From Clytia hemisphaerica (taxonomy: Eukaryota > Cnidaria > Hydrozoa > Leptothecata > Clytiidae), in NCBI GenBank assembly GCA_902728285.1, contig CACVBU010000070.1, forward strand, positions 124,001 through 188,000: a stretch of 64,000 nt of DNA. The letters run 5' to 3'. Each line of letters starts with the position of its first letter. Position 1 is the first letter of the stretch. The notes beneath the pieces were generated by a model. That model saw only the letters and a program-made list of their open reading frames with translations. It ran no database searches and was not told the DNA's origin. Both the position numbers and the translations under genes were made by a program. Shown here piece by piece: positions 11,551-23,172 of the stretch.

Positions 11551-11760
11551 TGGCTAGGCAGATCGAATTGCCTAGCATCTCACGCCATAAAACTAATTGT
11601 GGCGCAGACTGAAAGAAGAAGTGGACAAAGGGAAATTCCCTAGGGAATTCTGTGAATGACTCCTCTGGAGTCAAGCTTTGAAGATATATAGACAGAGAGA
11701 TATATATAGACATAGAGCCCATTGCAAGTTTAATCTGCAGTGAAATACAACGACGTGGTT
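11551..11760 (-). repeat. Structured flank of the hammerhead-bearing element
   Basis: Two strong hairpins lie beside the ribozyme: GCTAGGCA/TGCCTAGC with an 8-base loop (about 11552-11576) and TGACTCC/GGAGTCA (about 11658-11674). Hammerheads of this type usually sit in retrozymes, satellites or the terminal repeats of Penelope-like elements. No reverse transcriptase and no second ribozyme copy are visible here, so the host element is not identified. The minus-strand open frame across this region is most likely fortuitous. Confidence 0.45.
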
Positions 11761-12376
11761 TACTAGTTTACCCTGAACCTGTATTGCAAAACGGTGAAGC
11801 CCCTACCCCAGTGAAAAAATCAGTGAAAAAAATGTTCCCTGGTGGACTAATACCCCGTTGATGAAAATGGAATAGAAATATTGCACTCCAAAACCAAACT
11901 CATTGTCTTTTTGCCTTGGAAACAAACAGTAAGATATTTCTATATCCACAAAGACTTTGATAAGTGAAATTTCCGCTGAGAGTTCAGCCGGGGCACTGAT
12001 TAATCTACAAAATCACAAAATTAATCACTTATTTTCTATACTGTAAAATCGTCTTCCGAATCTACACATTAAATCAGAAATTTCTTACAAAAAAGCAAGG
12101 TTCTCAAAACCAATGATTAACTTTGCGCCCAAAAGTGAGAAAGTGTTTTTATCATTTTCATTTTCACTCTTTCATCTAGTGTAAAAAGGAAAGCTGTTTT
12201 AGAAGATTTTTTTCAATGGTAAACTGAAAAATCCTGAATAAAAATTTGAAGTGTTATCAACCAGAAAAAATCTCTTTATCGTAAAAAATGAAGGGGATAA
12301 TTCCGCCATTTTGATTTACAGTTATATTTACTTTAGTTGCTAGTAGTAACCGATAGTAATTCATGGTGAACACTTA

Positions 12377-12619
12377 AGACCGGTCTCCACTTTCGCGCGA
12401 AATAGGCGACAGTTTTTTCGTAACCTTTTTTACCTGAAGAAAAGATTACGTCATAAAAAAGTTTCTCGCGAACAAAAAAAAAGTTGAAGAAAGTTCTACT
12501 TTTTTCATCCGTTACGTCAATTTCTACCGATGGAATTGCTTCATTTTTCAACCGACCAATGACCTTACAAAATCGTCAAAATGTTTTCGCTCATGTCGCG
12601 CGAAAGTGGAGACCGGTCT
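12377..12619. mobile_element. MITE, perfect 24-bp TIR, TTA duplication (PIF/Harbinger-like)
   Basis: The terminal inverted repeats are exact over 24 bases (12377-12400 and 12596-12619), starting AGACCGGTCTCCACTTTCGC. Both sides are flanked by TTA (12374-12376, 12620-12622). A 3-bp TWA target duplication is the hallmark of PIF/Harbinger. The element is 243 bp and non-coding; perfect ends suggest recent movement. Open frames crossing it are not genes. Confidence 0.85.
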
Positions 12620-12716
12620 TTACCACCGCAGTCGGCTTTAAGGAGACTGGTAACGAAAATAGAGGGACAGTTCTTCTCGATGACGGTATCGATAACACAA
12701 GCGTTGGGGCGCTTAA

Positions 12717-13269
12717 AGGGATAATCAGATGGTTGCCAAGATTGAGATATTTCACTACTGAATCAACAGGAAAAACAGACTGCTTTTTTCCTTACCCAAA
12801 ACTTTAATAGTGTTTCTTATTCTCCAACTCAAATTCTTGGTTTTTAAAAGATCTCAAAAAGCAGTCGCCATGTTTTTTTATGGATCTTGCATCGCACTTT
12901 CCAGTTTGTTATTGTAAACCGAGTTGGCTTACAAACTCACAAAATTCCGAGAGACATTTGCTTTCAGTTTCGTTTATTTGTTTATGCGGACCGTTGAGGA
13001 GCAAATTTTTAGTATTATCGCCGTTCAAACGCTTCTAAAATTCTACAAGACCCCCTGAAATATATCTCACCTTTGACAAGTCAGACGGACTTCTCAGGAA
13101 CTTCAAAAAAAAACAGTGGGACCTCTCGCGGAACTTTCACGTTGGAAAGAGCTCGGAATTCGAAATATCCTGACATCGACTTGCCAGTTGACAAAACTAC
13201 TTGGGGAATCACGTTTTCTCATGTATAAGAACAGGTACCCTTAAAACCTCAGACCATCTGATTATCCCT
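12717..13269. mobile_element. MITE with TTAA duplication and 17-bp TIR
   Basis: AGGGATAATCAGATGGT (12717-12733) is repeated exactly inverted at 13253-13269. Both ends abut TTAA (12713-12716, 13270-13273). TTAA targets are used by piggyBac and Kolobok. The 553-bp interior has no transposase, so the superfamily is open. Confidence 0.8.
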
Positions 13270-13679
13270 TTAATGTAAAAGTTGTAAGATACCCTTGCAT
13301 TGAAATGATAGAGAAACGTCAATTTGTTAAAACCATGAAGGTAATAAAGTTAGAAAGAGAGTCAATGCCTTTTATTCTATTCTGATTTATCATCGGAAGC
13401 AAACAGCTTTTTGTTTACTTTGGGAATAAGATGATTAATTTTGCGTGTAATCGTGGGAATATTCAAGATGTTCTGAATGAAAAGATATACCATTTTTATA
13501 AAGTATGTTGCGGATACTAGATAATACCCTTTAGAAAAACTTCATATAATAAGCACAATACCCCAAAGTTCTAGGGGTAGCTGCCCATAAAGCCATCGAT
13601 AGATTTAAAAAGGAATTACATGTTATAATTAGGAACCTTTTATAGATCATTTTGTCAGAGTATAAAAATCGCTGCGTTC

Positions 13680-13763
13680 AACAATCGAATCGCAATTATT
13701 CGATCACATTCAATTGGTTCGATTGCAATTTTCATTCGAACTTGTTCGATTGACACCGTCTGG
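13680..13763 (+). mobile_element. Truncated copy of the CCAGACGG MITE
   Basis: It consists of 'caatcgaa/ttcgattg' words ending in ttcgattgacaccgtctgg, identical to the right end of the full element at 28497-29009. The left terminus is absent. Confidence 0.75.
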
Positions 13764-13802
13764 TGACTGTCAAGGGTCATAGCACCATAAAACAAAACAA
13801 AC

Positions 13803-13961
13803 CTTTACTGGTTTTCCGTCGACGACTTGATTTGATCCTGACCACGTCATAGACAGTCGCTGGTGCAGTGTACGATCTTTCCCGGCCCGTGATGACGTCA
13901 TAACCTGATGGTGTAGTGGTCGTTGGAGTGATTTGGGAGTAAGCATTTTGACACATCGTAC
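13803..13961 (-). CDS. Probable internal coding exon, unknown protein
   Basis: On the minus strand this 159-base segment has an acceptor (ACAAACAG) at its 5' side and a donor (AAAG followed by GTTTGT) at its 3' side. Between them one frame is fully open and protein-like. It encodes a Thr/Pro/Tyr-rich stretch (reading ..QITPTTTTPSGYDVITG..) followed by a basic tail (KSSRRRKTSK). Base composition is richer in G+C than the surroundings, which suggests coding. The composition would suit a cytoplasmic tail, but no domain is recognisable and neighbouring exons were not found. Confidence 0.4.
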
Positions 13962-13964
13962 CTG

Positions 13965-14424
13965 TTTGTTGAACAACAGAAATTATGAGATTCTAATTTT
14001 CTTTTTCTAGGTTGAGCCGTTATGGTACCTAAAATGATAGTCAATCTATCAATCAATCAAATTTTCATATATGTTCGTCGGAGAGTTATTAAAGGTTTTG
14101 TTTTTAAAGAACATCGTAAGGGCAGTCCAGGTTTTATAAAGGGCAGTGAAAAACTCCGATCAAAGATGGCAGATAAAGCTTGGTCCAGGTTTTATGAAGG
14201 GCAGTGGTTGGCCAAGAAATGCAAGAAATAATGTGAATACCTGTGTTGTCTGAAGATTTTCGAATGTTTTTCTCCTCCTCTGATTTCAACAATTCATCAT
14301 AAAGGGCTGATAGGCTTTTACTTCGTTTCTTTATGTCATGGATAAATAAAAATATTATGGAACGTGAGAGATTAGGAAGATATTCAAATAAAAAGGTTGA
14401 GCTTTAATGCCTGTCAAGAATATA
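13965..14424. other. Non-coding interval
   Basis: The words 'ccaggttttat.aagggcagt' are repeated at about 14129 and 14184, giving a short local duplication. No gene or element end is recognised. Confidence 0.3.
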
Positions 14425-17400
14425 CAAGTGATACTTTTATGGACCTACCTGGTTATGCATTTAACACATATATAATTGATATCTACATAAGCGTGACCAT
14501 TCAACAATCATTCAGAACACAAATAGTGACGATCTATTAAAATTAGTCGTTTGTTTCTTATAAAAGAACACGTTTAGAAACCAAAATTTCATGCTCTTGA
14601 AATATTCCTTCATATTCAAGACTTCGAGAGCAAAAAAACATCTCTCTTTTTAGCTGAAATTTACCCCAAAATTTTTTTTCCAAGAATCGAGCTCCGTCAC
14701 ATTCGAGGGTTTATAGTTATGCATCTTTGTGCAAAAAATCATAAAGAATAAAAGAGCCATCTCGAGAAAAGCTAATACCTAAGTAATTGATAGTGTGCTT
14801 ATAAAAAATATCGAATTTGGCCAGCTTTTCTATAAAAACAAGCCAAGCAACCAAAATTGCATTTCTAAACACATATATTTTTTAAAAGTAAGCCCTCATG
14901 AGCAAAAAAACATCTATCTCATAAAAAAAATTGAGTAATTTGACTAAGAACATTGATGTAGTCCAAAAAAACCATTTTTTAGCCGTTTTTTGGCCCAAAT
15001 TTGCCCAAAATTTTTTTTTGAAAATCGGGCTCCGTCACATTCGAGGGTTTATAGTTATGCATCTTTGTTCAAAAAATCGTAAAGAATGAAAGAGCCAATC
15101 TCGAGAAAAGCTAATACCTAAGTAATTGATAATGTGCTTATAAAAAAATATCGAATTTGGCCAGTTTTTCTATAAAAACACGCCAAGCAACCAAAATTTC
15201 ATGTCTAAACACACATATTCTTCAAAAGTAAGCCCTCCTGAGCAAAAAAACATCTATCTCATAGAAAAATTGAGTAATTTGACTAAGAACATTGATGTAT
15301 GCTTATTAATAGTGATTCTTATAGATAAACATGCGTTTTTTGAGCCAATAAAATTTTTTTGCAAAAATTCGCTTAAGTCAGTGTTTTTTACACTTTTGGC
15401 AAAAACGTGAAAATTTGGGCACTTTTTTAAAACCAAATTTTAGAGAGCAAGTTTTCGTTCATTATCAAATTTAGTGGTTCTATTGGAGAGAGAAAAGATT
15501 AAAGATTTCATTCCTTTTTAAATGAACTATATAGCGTTATTGTACTAAAAGTAACGATCTTTCAAAGTTTGGAGCAGTTAATCATAAATTAATTCCATTG
15601 GGAAATGGAAGAAATATTCCATCGGCAATAGCTCATTGAGTTTTTAAGCTTTTGGGCTAAAATTTGGCAGGCAGAAGCCTTTAAGCGTCCGCAATCCATA
15701 AAAGGAAGAATTATTCCATTTAGAGCAATTCTGGAGGAGTTATTCCACTTTTTCGTTGGATAAATCATTAACTTCATTCAAAATTTTATTGGGTAGTATT
15801 TGAGAAATCATGTTCAAGCAAGCATTTGTTCAATCTCAAGCATCCCTAGAATTGAAAAGTTAACATTTTTTTGGAAATGGAGCATGCAGGGATTCCATAT
15901 TTCACTTTTTGCATAACCCCTTATCATGGTACTCTTTTTTTATTAGTTTGGTAGAAAAGGTCTCATTTCAGAAGTATCTTTTTGTAAAGAATAATTTTAC
16001 ACCACCTGATAGTAAAAAAAGCCTGCTTTATCCGTAGGGGTAAGATATAAATTCATTTGGAGCTCTCTAGAATGACATATTCCAAATTTACAAAAAATCA
16101 TGCATGTCACGGATGGAATGATTCATCCTAAATGACTTGCTACATTCGAATGTTTTCATCAAACCCTTTCGAAGAGAAGGTTAGATAATCACTTGATAAA
16201 GCCTTACTGGTGATAGAGAGCCTTCTAAGATTGATATATTCCTAACTAGTTCTTGTGTTAAAAAAATACGAAATAAATTACCCAGAAGCATCTTTACGTT
16301 CATGTCAAGTTATAATCCATAATCTGAGCTTCTCGTTCAAAAGTGCTCCTTTTTACAGACTTGTTTCATATTATGACCAAGAAACTTTTCATCGAAAGTA
16401 TTTGTAGTTTAGAGCGTGCAAAGATTATTTATTCCATGAAACTTTTGTAAAATACCAGAAAATATATATATTTTTGTTGGAATTCGAAATGTTACATTGC
16501 TTGGGTGACTGGTAGACTTCGACTTCTTTGCATTATTAGAACTAGGTAACCCTTTAAAAACGGAATATTTCATCCTTCTGAACTCAAGAAATATCTTATT
16601 TCTACAATTAATCGAGTTCTTGATACTTATTATGTTTCGAAGCTTTTCAAACTGGGAATAGTCCGAAGAAGCTCAAAGAGGTTACTATGGTTAGGTTTTT
16701 CTGATATTTCTTGTTGGAATATTAATCTTTCTCAGCTCCTTTAGATTATTTCATTAGTATTCATTGTTAAAATTCGTTAACTTTATCTTGATATGTATTA
16801 TGAGTTCATGCTAAAAATTCTTTCTTTGTTCGATAATCAATATGGTTAAATAATTTTGCTTCCATATAGTCCAAGTTAAATGGAATTTCAAATACTTATT
16901 GACTCTGTAAGGGTTGGAATATCATTCTAAAAACTTTCTAGGGTAATCTTGCACGACTCAGCAGACTTTCCACCAAGTTTAGATGTTATAGGACTCAAAA
17001 TCATTTGATAAAACCTTAAAAATTTATGTTTAGCTTTAACTGACTTTTGTGACGGAATAAGCAATAAAAAAGTGCTCTTCGCTTGTGTTTTTCGAAATTC
17101 AGGGATGAAGGTGTAAGGAAATCGTATTTAGAACTTTGAAATTTGTATATAACAATTTCAAATGAGAAAAACACAAAATCTAATCTTTTGGAATATCTCA
17201 TCAAGTAATGCTCGAGGAAAAAAATTCAACAGATTTGAAATTATAAATCGGAACTTATTGGAAGTTTTCGTCCCAAAATACTCAAGAATCGTGATTTTAG
17301 ACTGAAAAAACCGTTTTTGACGAAAATTAGTTTTCACGTTTTTGCCAAAAGTGTAAAAAACACTGACTTAAGCCATCTTTTACCTACGATGGTACCCTAC

Positions 17401-17674
17401 TTTCATGCAGAAAATCAGAAAAAATTAACGACCTAATTTTTCACAAAGTCCAAAAAACCCGTTTTTTAGCCGTTTTTTGGCCCAAATTTGCCCAAAAATT
17501 TTTTTTTTGAAAATCAGGCTCCGTCACATTCGAGGGTTTATAGTTATGCATCTTTGTGCAAAAAATCAGAAAAAACTAACGAGCCAATCATGAGGAAAGC
17601 TAATAACGAACGAACGAACGAACGAACGAACGGACAAAGGTTAATATTTATAGGACCTCCACCGGGGTAGGTCC
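14425..17674 (+). mobile_element. Element H, copy 2, with nested TTAA element
   Basis: It begins 'caagtgatacttttatggac' and ends with the same taggtcc terminus as copy 1 at 7523-8617. Inside the 5' half a module of about 335 bp is repeated directly (about 14660-14990 and 15000-15330), containing 'attcgagggtttatagttat' and 'gccaagcaaccaaaat'. The 3' end has the same 'ctccgtcacatt' module, then a (CGAA)n microsatellite (about 17609-17632) before the terminal hairpin. Removing the nested element at 15377-17367 leaves about 1.26 kb, close to the 1.1 kb of copy 1. No protein is encoded. Confidence 0.6.
15377..17367. mobile_element. 2.0-kb non-autonomous element with TTAA duplication and 37-bp perfect TIR
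   Basis: The left arm beginning GTCAGTGTTTTTTACACTTT and the right arm are exact inverted copies over about 37 bases, extending to 'cgtgaaaa'. Both ends abut TTAA (15373-15376, 17368-17371). The interior is AT-rich, with only short open frames and no transposase. It inserted into element H copy 2. The TTAA target suggests piggyBac- or Kolobok-type mobilisation. Confidence 0.8.
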
Positions 17675-17865
17675 AAAAAGTAAAATAGTTCATTGTGTAA
17701 ATAACTGTCAACCTTTCCAGAACAATATGACCGTTAGAAATCCAAAAACCTGATAATTTCAATTCGATGCATTCATTAAAATGTGCCAAAGTGCAGGAGT
17801 TAAAAAGTATTTCTGTTCAATCTGATTTTCCTGATATTTCGATCCAGGAAATCAGGAACATTTTC

Positions 17866-18012
17866 CCTTCCTTTCCCCTCATCCTTCCCCCTCATCCTTT
17901 CCCCTCCTTTCCCCTCATCCTTTCCCCTCCTTTCCCCTCATCCTTTCCCCTCCTTCCCCCTCATCCTTTCCCCTCCTTTCTCCTCAGCCTTTCCCCTCCT
18001 TTTCCTTCCTTT
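17866..18012 (+). repeat. Polypyrimidine tandem repeat
   Basis: Degenerate units of 'cctttcccctcatcctttcc' type, about 145 bases of almost pure pyrimidine. The mirror-symmetric C/T tract could form triplex (H-DNA); no function is implied. Confidence 0.9.
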
Positions 18013-18189
18013 TTCATACTTTTATCAACACCAATCTCCTGTAATACTGGCTTGCTCAAGACAGCTTATGATGGATAGAGACGGCTTGAAAAACAGAGTA
18101 TCATTTGCTTGGACAACCTATTCGACCCGTTAAGGTAATCAACACCACTGCATCAAATTTATTTAACAAAAGGATATTTATAACCTAAC

Positions 18190-18335
18190 CTTGCCGACCG
18201 ACGGGGGTGTTCCGCTGAGGTTCGAAAAATGGACCTTACATGGGACTCGTTTTTTCTAAAATTTTGCCGATATTTGCGAAAGAAATGCCCCTGAATGGGA
18301 CTGAAATTCCAAAATTTTCTCAAATGTTCTACTTT
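18190..18335 (+). repeat. Dispersed repeat R1, copy 2
   Basis: Diverged copy of 324-465. The similarity to copy 1 stops near 18335, while related 'gggact' wording continues to about 18430. Confidence 0.7.
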
Positions 18336-18670
18336 TTCCCCAAATTTTCCAAAAAAGGCACCCTTCGAGGGACTGATTTTTCTATTTTGGTGTTTTTTGC
18401 GACCCTACCTGGGACTCGTGGAGGTTAATAAAGGTACCCTGACCAGTGGCGCATCCCTGTAACCCTTTTTGCCCTAGTACCCACCCCCCCCCGGATATAA
18501 TAAGTAAAGTTACTTTAGGTGGGATTGCAATGAAGTTGGGTGCATCTCCATTTTCTTTGGCGTGATTTCCATTATATGCATAGTCACCAACAAATTTCAA
18601 TCTGCAAACAAGAATAGAACAAGATGAAGTCAAAAAAATTCAAAAAAGTAGGAAAATACAAGGGATACAA

Positions 18671-18916
18671 TGGGCTTTTCCAGAAATAGTCCGTTGAGGA
18701 TATCGGATATACAAGGGAGCGGATATCCAGGGGGTAAAGTGTCTTTTCAAGTAAAAATACGATATCCAGGGGGTAAGCATCTTTATAAGAGAGGATATCC
18801 AGGGGGTTGAGCATATTTTTAAGAGTGGATATCTTTACTAATAAAGTAGGATATCGATACTTCGAAAAATCAATATCCTCAACAGTGGGGTAAAATTTTT
18901 CTCTGGAAGAGCCCAA
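18671..18916 (-). mobile_element. Fold-back MITE with CCCCCTGGATATC repeats, copy 2
   Basis: Reverse-complement copy of 8752-9042, starting tgggcttttcc at the left and ending in 'ggaagagccca'. It has four to five internal GGATATCCAGGGGG motifs, slightly fewer than copy 1. Confidence 0.75.
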
Positions 18917-18919
18917 TTA

Positions 18920-20260
18920 TGGACCTAGCGTATTACTTCGATAAACGCCCCTTTCTTTAAACATGTAGATGTTTGTGTAAATAATTGTTTTCCTTTAGTA
19001 TACAAACTAATTTTCACCCATTTTTACATCTCTAAAGAAAACGAAAAAACGAAAAATAAGGTTCCCATTCATACTTTTATAGTGTGATTAAAGGACTATT
19101 CAATAAATGTTCCCATCTTTTAAACACCCATCCTAAAATCTAAAAAACTTAACAAACGCCTGAAGCGTTCATTGGAAGTACTACGGTGCCTGGTTTATCG
19201 ACAAAAATCATTAAAGAACGATTTCATGTTTGTACAAAAAGATCATGCAGCTTGCCAAAATTAATGGGATAATTCGTTTGAGAAAATTTTTTTGGAAAAA
19301 TTCCTTGTTTTTCCTGGATTTCACTTAAAAAATTAAAAATTAAAAGAAAGAGACTTTGATTTATTATAACTTTAAGTTTCATGCCGCCAACAATCATCAG
19401 CTAAAATATTCGAGATAATATTATATAATATTATAATATTATATTATAAAAATTATATTTATATCCAGTGTAATACATGACGTGTATTTTAAGAAATATC
19501 AAGTTAGACAAGAGCATATTAAGCTGCTTTTTTAGAGATCATTGCTTCTTTACCTCTGCATTTCAATGGATCCACTTTAGCGAATTTGTTTTTGAAGAGA
19601 TTACGACGAGGTGTATTGATACAAATTTCTACTCTAATGCATTTTACCGAATTAACTTTTTTTTTACTTTTTCAAAGTAAGTTAACAGAATTCATATCGA
19701 AAATACTTATGATTCATTTTAATTTTTATGACTTTATTACTGTCATTTCTTTTTCTAAAAAGTCATCATTCTAATTCTTGATATGCGTAAGTCAAGATGA
19801 CGTCATATTTTTTAATGGAAGCACTCGAAAAAAGCCGGATTTTGACCTCTGTGTTTCTATTTTTAGTAACAGAGAGGGGTCAAATCCCGGATTTTTTAGA
19901 ACAGGAGCTGCTCTTGTGAAAAATGTAAGTTACCCTTGCATTGAAGCGATAAAGTAACGTCAATATAGGTAAAATATTTGAATGCTAAATATAGTTTGCA
20001 CTCTACTGCAGAGATTTGAGAAGATGTCTAAAACATTTTGGCGGGAATTTGCTTGGTTTGTTTTGGTAGTCCAAAAAATACTGCGCTTTGAGAATTTTTT
20101 TTTCATGTAAATTCATTACCAGACCTCTAAAAAGCTAACCGCGCTGCTGTGCGTCGAGAAATATTGTCCTTGTTGTCCTTGCTGCTAAGGGTTGAAAGTT
20201 GAATTGCTTTGGAAAATTCTATTAATATTTAATTGAACAAAGAAATTCCATATCGATTCA
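18920..20260. other. AT-rich interval without recognised gene
   Basis: It includes a run of 'ataatattat' words at about 19412-19450. Open frames of about 60-67 codons are within chance expectation. Confidence 0.35.
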
Positions 20261-20266
20261 TCTAAC

Positions 20267-20385
20267 CTTTGTTTGTGGGATGCTTCTTGTAGACACTGTT
20301 CAATTTCATCAGATGACAGGATGGTGTGTGCTGACAAATCAACAACAGCGTATGGTTTGATCTTCTTCTCATTTAAAAACGACAT
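20267..20385 (-). CDS. Possible first coding exon, unknown protein
   Basis: On the minus strand an ATG at 20385 opens a frame of about 39 codons (starting MSFLNEKKIKPYAVVDLSAH) to a good donor, CAAAG followed by GTTAGA, at 20267. The segment up to the donor looks protein-like, while the same frame beyond it loses that character, as expected at an exon-intron border. The protein is not recognised and no downstream exon was identified. Confidence 0.3.
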
Positions 20386-20389
20386 TCTG

Positions 20390-21682
20390 GCTACTGTACT
20401 TTCCCATTTTAAAACATCATTTCATTTTCAACTAAGATGAAAAATCTAAGAAACATTGACATTTAATAAAACAAAGAAAATAAATAGGTTGTCAAAGCAA
20501 GGTTTTTTGTCTGAGACATTAAATGAATTTCACTGTTCATGATATGCACCACTGCAATGACTTCACAAGTAATACTGTGTTATTGAAATACGGATGAATT
20601 ATTATGCAGAGACAGAAATCTGGCAGAAAATTTTTTACCACTGATTACTAGACCCATAAGGGCACAAAATATTTACTATTATGTCTTTTACACGTAGCTG
20701 GGTGATCAAAAGAAATCAACAGCCATTCATTCGAAATCTGGATTGAAACCAGTTTCCAAATCTTTTGAAAAAAAGATATAACCACGGCAAACTTACCAAC
20801 CATAAATTTTTACTAACATCGAGCAAACGTGGTCCTTTTAGATCTATAGTCACATTTGACTTTTAAATCCTACACAGGAACACGTCTATAAGGAACTTGA
20901 GGCTGAAAAATGTTCGGCAATTTTCGGAGGTCAAATCTGAGTTTTCACGTTAAAGCCGATATCGTCTATTATTACCTTAAAAGGGAATCACTTTGAGTCA
21001 AAGTGGATCAAGGAGGCGAGGGCTTGAAAAAAAGAAAATCTTCAGAAAGCCTGATGGATGAACAACATTATGCTTTATTCCATTTCATGATGACGCAAGC
21101 AATCAGCAAAAGAAACCAATAAAAAATGATTGTTTACCAATCTCTAAGATTTGCCAAACTCAAAATTACAGTATGTTAGCGGGTTTCATGAGTTTTCCTA
21201 TAGTTAGTATATATCAGAAATTTTTGCAGTTCATTGTTTCTCCACCATTACTCTTCTTCTATCATTTTCATTTGGATTAGGTTTTTCTTTCACATACCAC
21301 TATTTAAATTCCCTTTGACTTTTTGCTAAATTTCCCTCTGTTTCGGAACGATTTAAAAATTAAAAAATTAAAAATACCAAAAAAATTGTAATACATAATA
21401 CACTGTTTAGTAGTGTCAACTGTGCACGCGTCCAAACAATTTTCCATTGTTTTGATTTTAGCGACCGCTCTTTCCCTTAAAAAAAAACGAGAAAAAAACG
21501 AGAAAATTTCGAGAAAAAAAAACGAGAAAATTTTGGTTCTCGTAAGGAGAAATGGTAGTTAAAGAACTCCTTTTAATCATAACTTCTTTTCCTCTTGATG
21601 AATTTTTGTGAAATTTTCAGGGGAGATCCATAAAATCATCATTGATATCATGTTCAAATATCTAAATCATTCTCTTTAAAGA
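20390..21682. other. Non-coding interval before the duplicated locus
   Basis: The only feature is a run of 'cgagaaaa' words at about 21487-21535. No gene was recognised. Confidence 0.35.
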
Positions 21683-23172
21683 AAAGAAAAAAATGACAAT
21701 GTTTACATTCCTCTAACCTTCCACAGTACTAAAGTGCGCATTTTTACCTACGGTAGAACACTGTGTAGATAGCGAGACTCCTAAACGGTGTATTAAAAAA
21801 AATATTCTTAATTTTTTTCATTTTTATCAGTTTGAGTTATTTATATATCAATACTTTTCTTTTTCTAAAATGACAGATATTACATATCTTCTCTCTATAT
21901 ATGAAGACTCCTCGGATTGGCAAACATAAAGAAATAGAAGAAAAATTAAAAATTTACCCCCTGGAAGATACTTACATTGTTTTATTTTGTTCAATCGCAA
22001 ACACTCATGAAAGCACCAAATATTTTGTTATCGAATCACTGCGATATCAATTGTTTTATTTTGCCTGATCAAAAAATAGCTGTGGAATTGTTTAAAAATC
22101 CTATCAATGAAGATAAAGCACTTTCATCCAATCAGAAAGGATTCTTTGAAAAATAAAACTCGCATTAAATTCACACTTTTGATTGAGAACTAGAGACAGT
22201 TAGTCACACTAGGAAATCAAGCTTTCAGAAAAAACAACATCAGTCATCTACAGGATGTATTTGCAACAACAAGGATGAGAGTTACCTGAATCAAGATCCC
22301 AAGACAATCAATTAAAACGTGAAAACTTAAAATGAGACAAAATGACAGATTGCAAACGTGCAGCAGCCAGAATAATCAACCAACCAAATTTTGTCATTCA
22401 ATTCCCGAGACAGCGCTTCGATTTTTATAGGCCTTGTTTATAGCTAAAGTAAAAATAATTCCGCACATGTAAATGGGTCATTGTTTGAGGTCCGGCAAAA
22501 TTTTTGGGAAATAGCCTATCCGGTGGTGCGCGGATCTAGGTGGGTTCCACCTCCTCCATAAAAAGCCCCGGGTTATTTTTTCATGAATCCCTTTAGAAGT
22601 TTTGCGGCGCATTTTTTTGCTTGAGAGTCAAGTAAACGATATAGCACTTTCGCAGCGTTAATCTTTGATACGCATTTTGGCGGGATGCTAGTGTGACTAA
22701 CTGAAAGATAAGAAAAAATCCAACACTTAGAATCAACAATTGAAACAAATATCATGTATATGACTGCTTGTCATCCAAGGCACAAAATATTGTTAGCGCG
22801 AAAATTTAGGGCCAGTCATTAACCTTCATCATACACGGAAATCTCATTGGTTGAAATTTTAAAAAGACTTTCTGATCCGGAGCAACTTAAGTTTTTATTG
22901 CAGATTTTGATATAAACATTATCCAGACAGTAACTAATCAGTACTTACTTATGTCCCTAATTTCCGCGCCATTTTGCGTGAGCTTGCCCTGGGTCTCCTC
23001 AAATACCTTAACTCGATAGTGGTTTTTGCGTGTGAATCGCGTGTTTTAATTGAGCAAGATAAACTCGGTTTCAGAATATTCCAACATGCTGCAATCATCA
23101 ACTGCTCTAACTTGGGACTATCTGACAAAACATTAGATGGCAATTCGGCCACATAACTGGGAATCATAGATA

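Noticed and set aside
12484..12807. 107-codon plus-strand frame
   Set aside because: It runs through the right TIR of the TTA MITE and into the next MITE, so it is composite non-coding sequence.
22573..22755. Possible terminal exon (minus strand) ending in a Lys-rich peptide
   Set aside because: The matching sequence in the other haplotype (about 27880-28010) has a 7-base insertion that shifts the frame, so coding is not conserved even between alleles.
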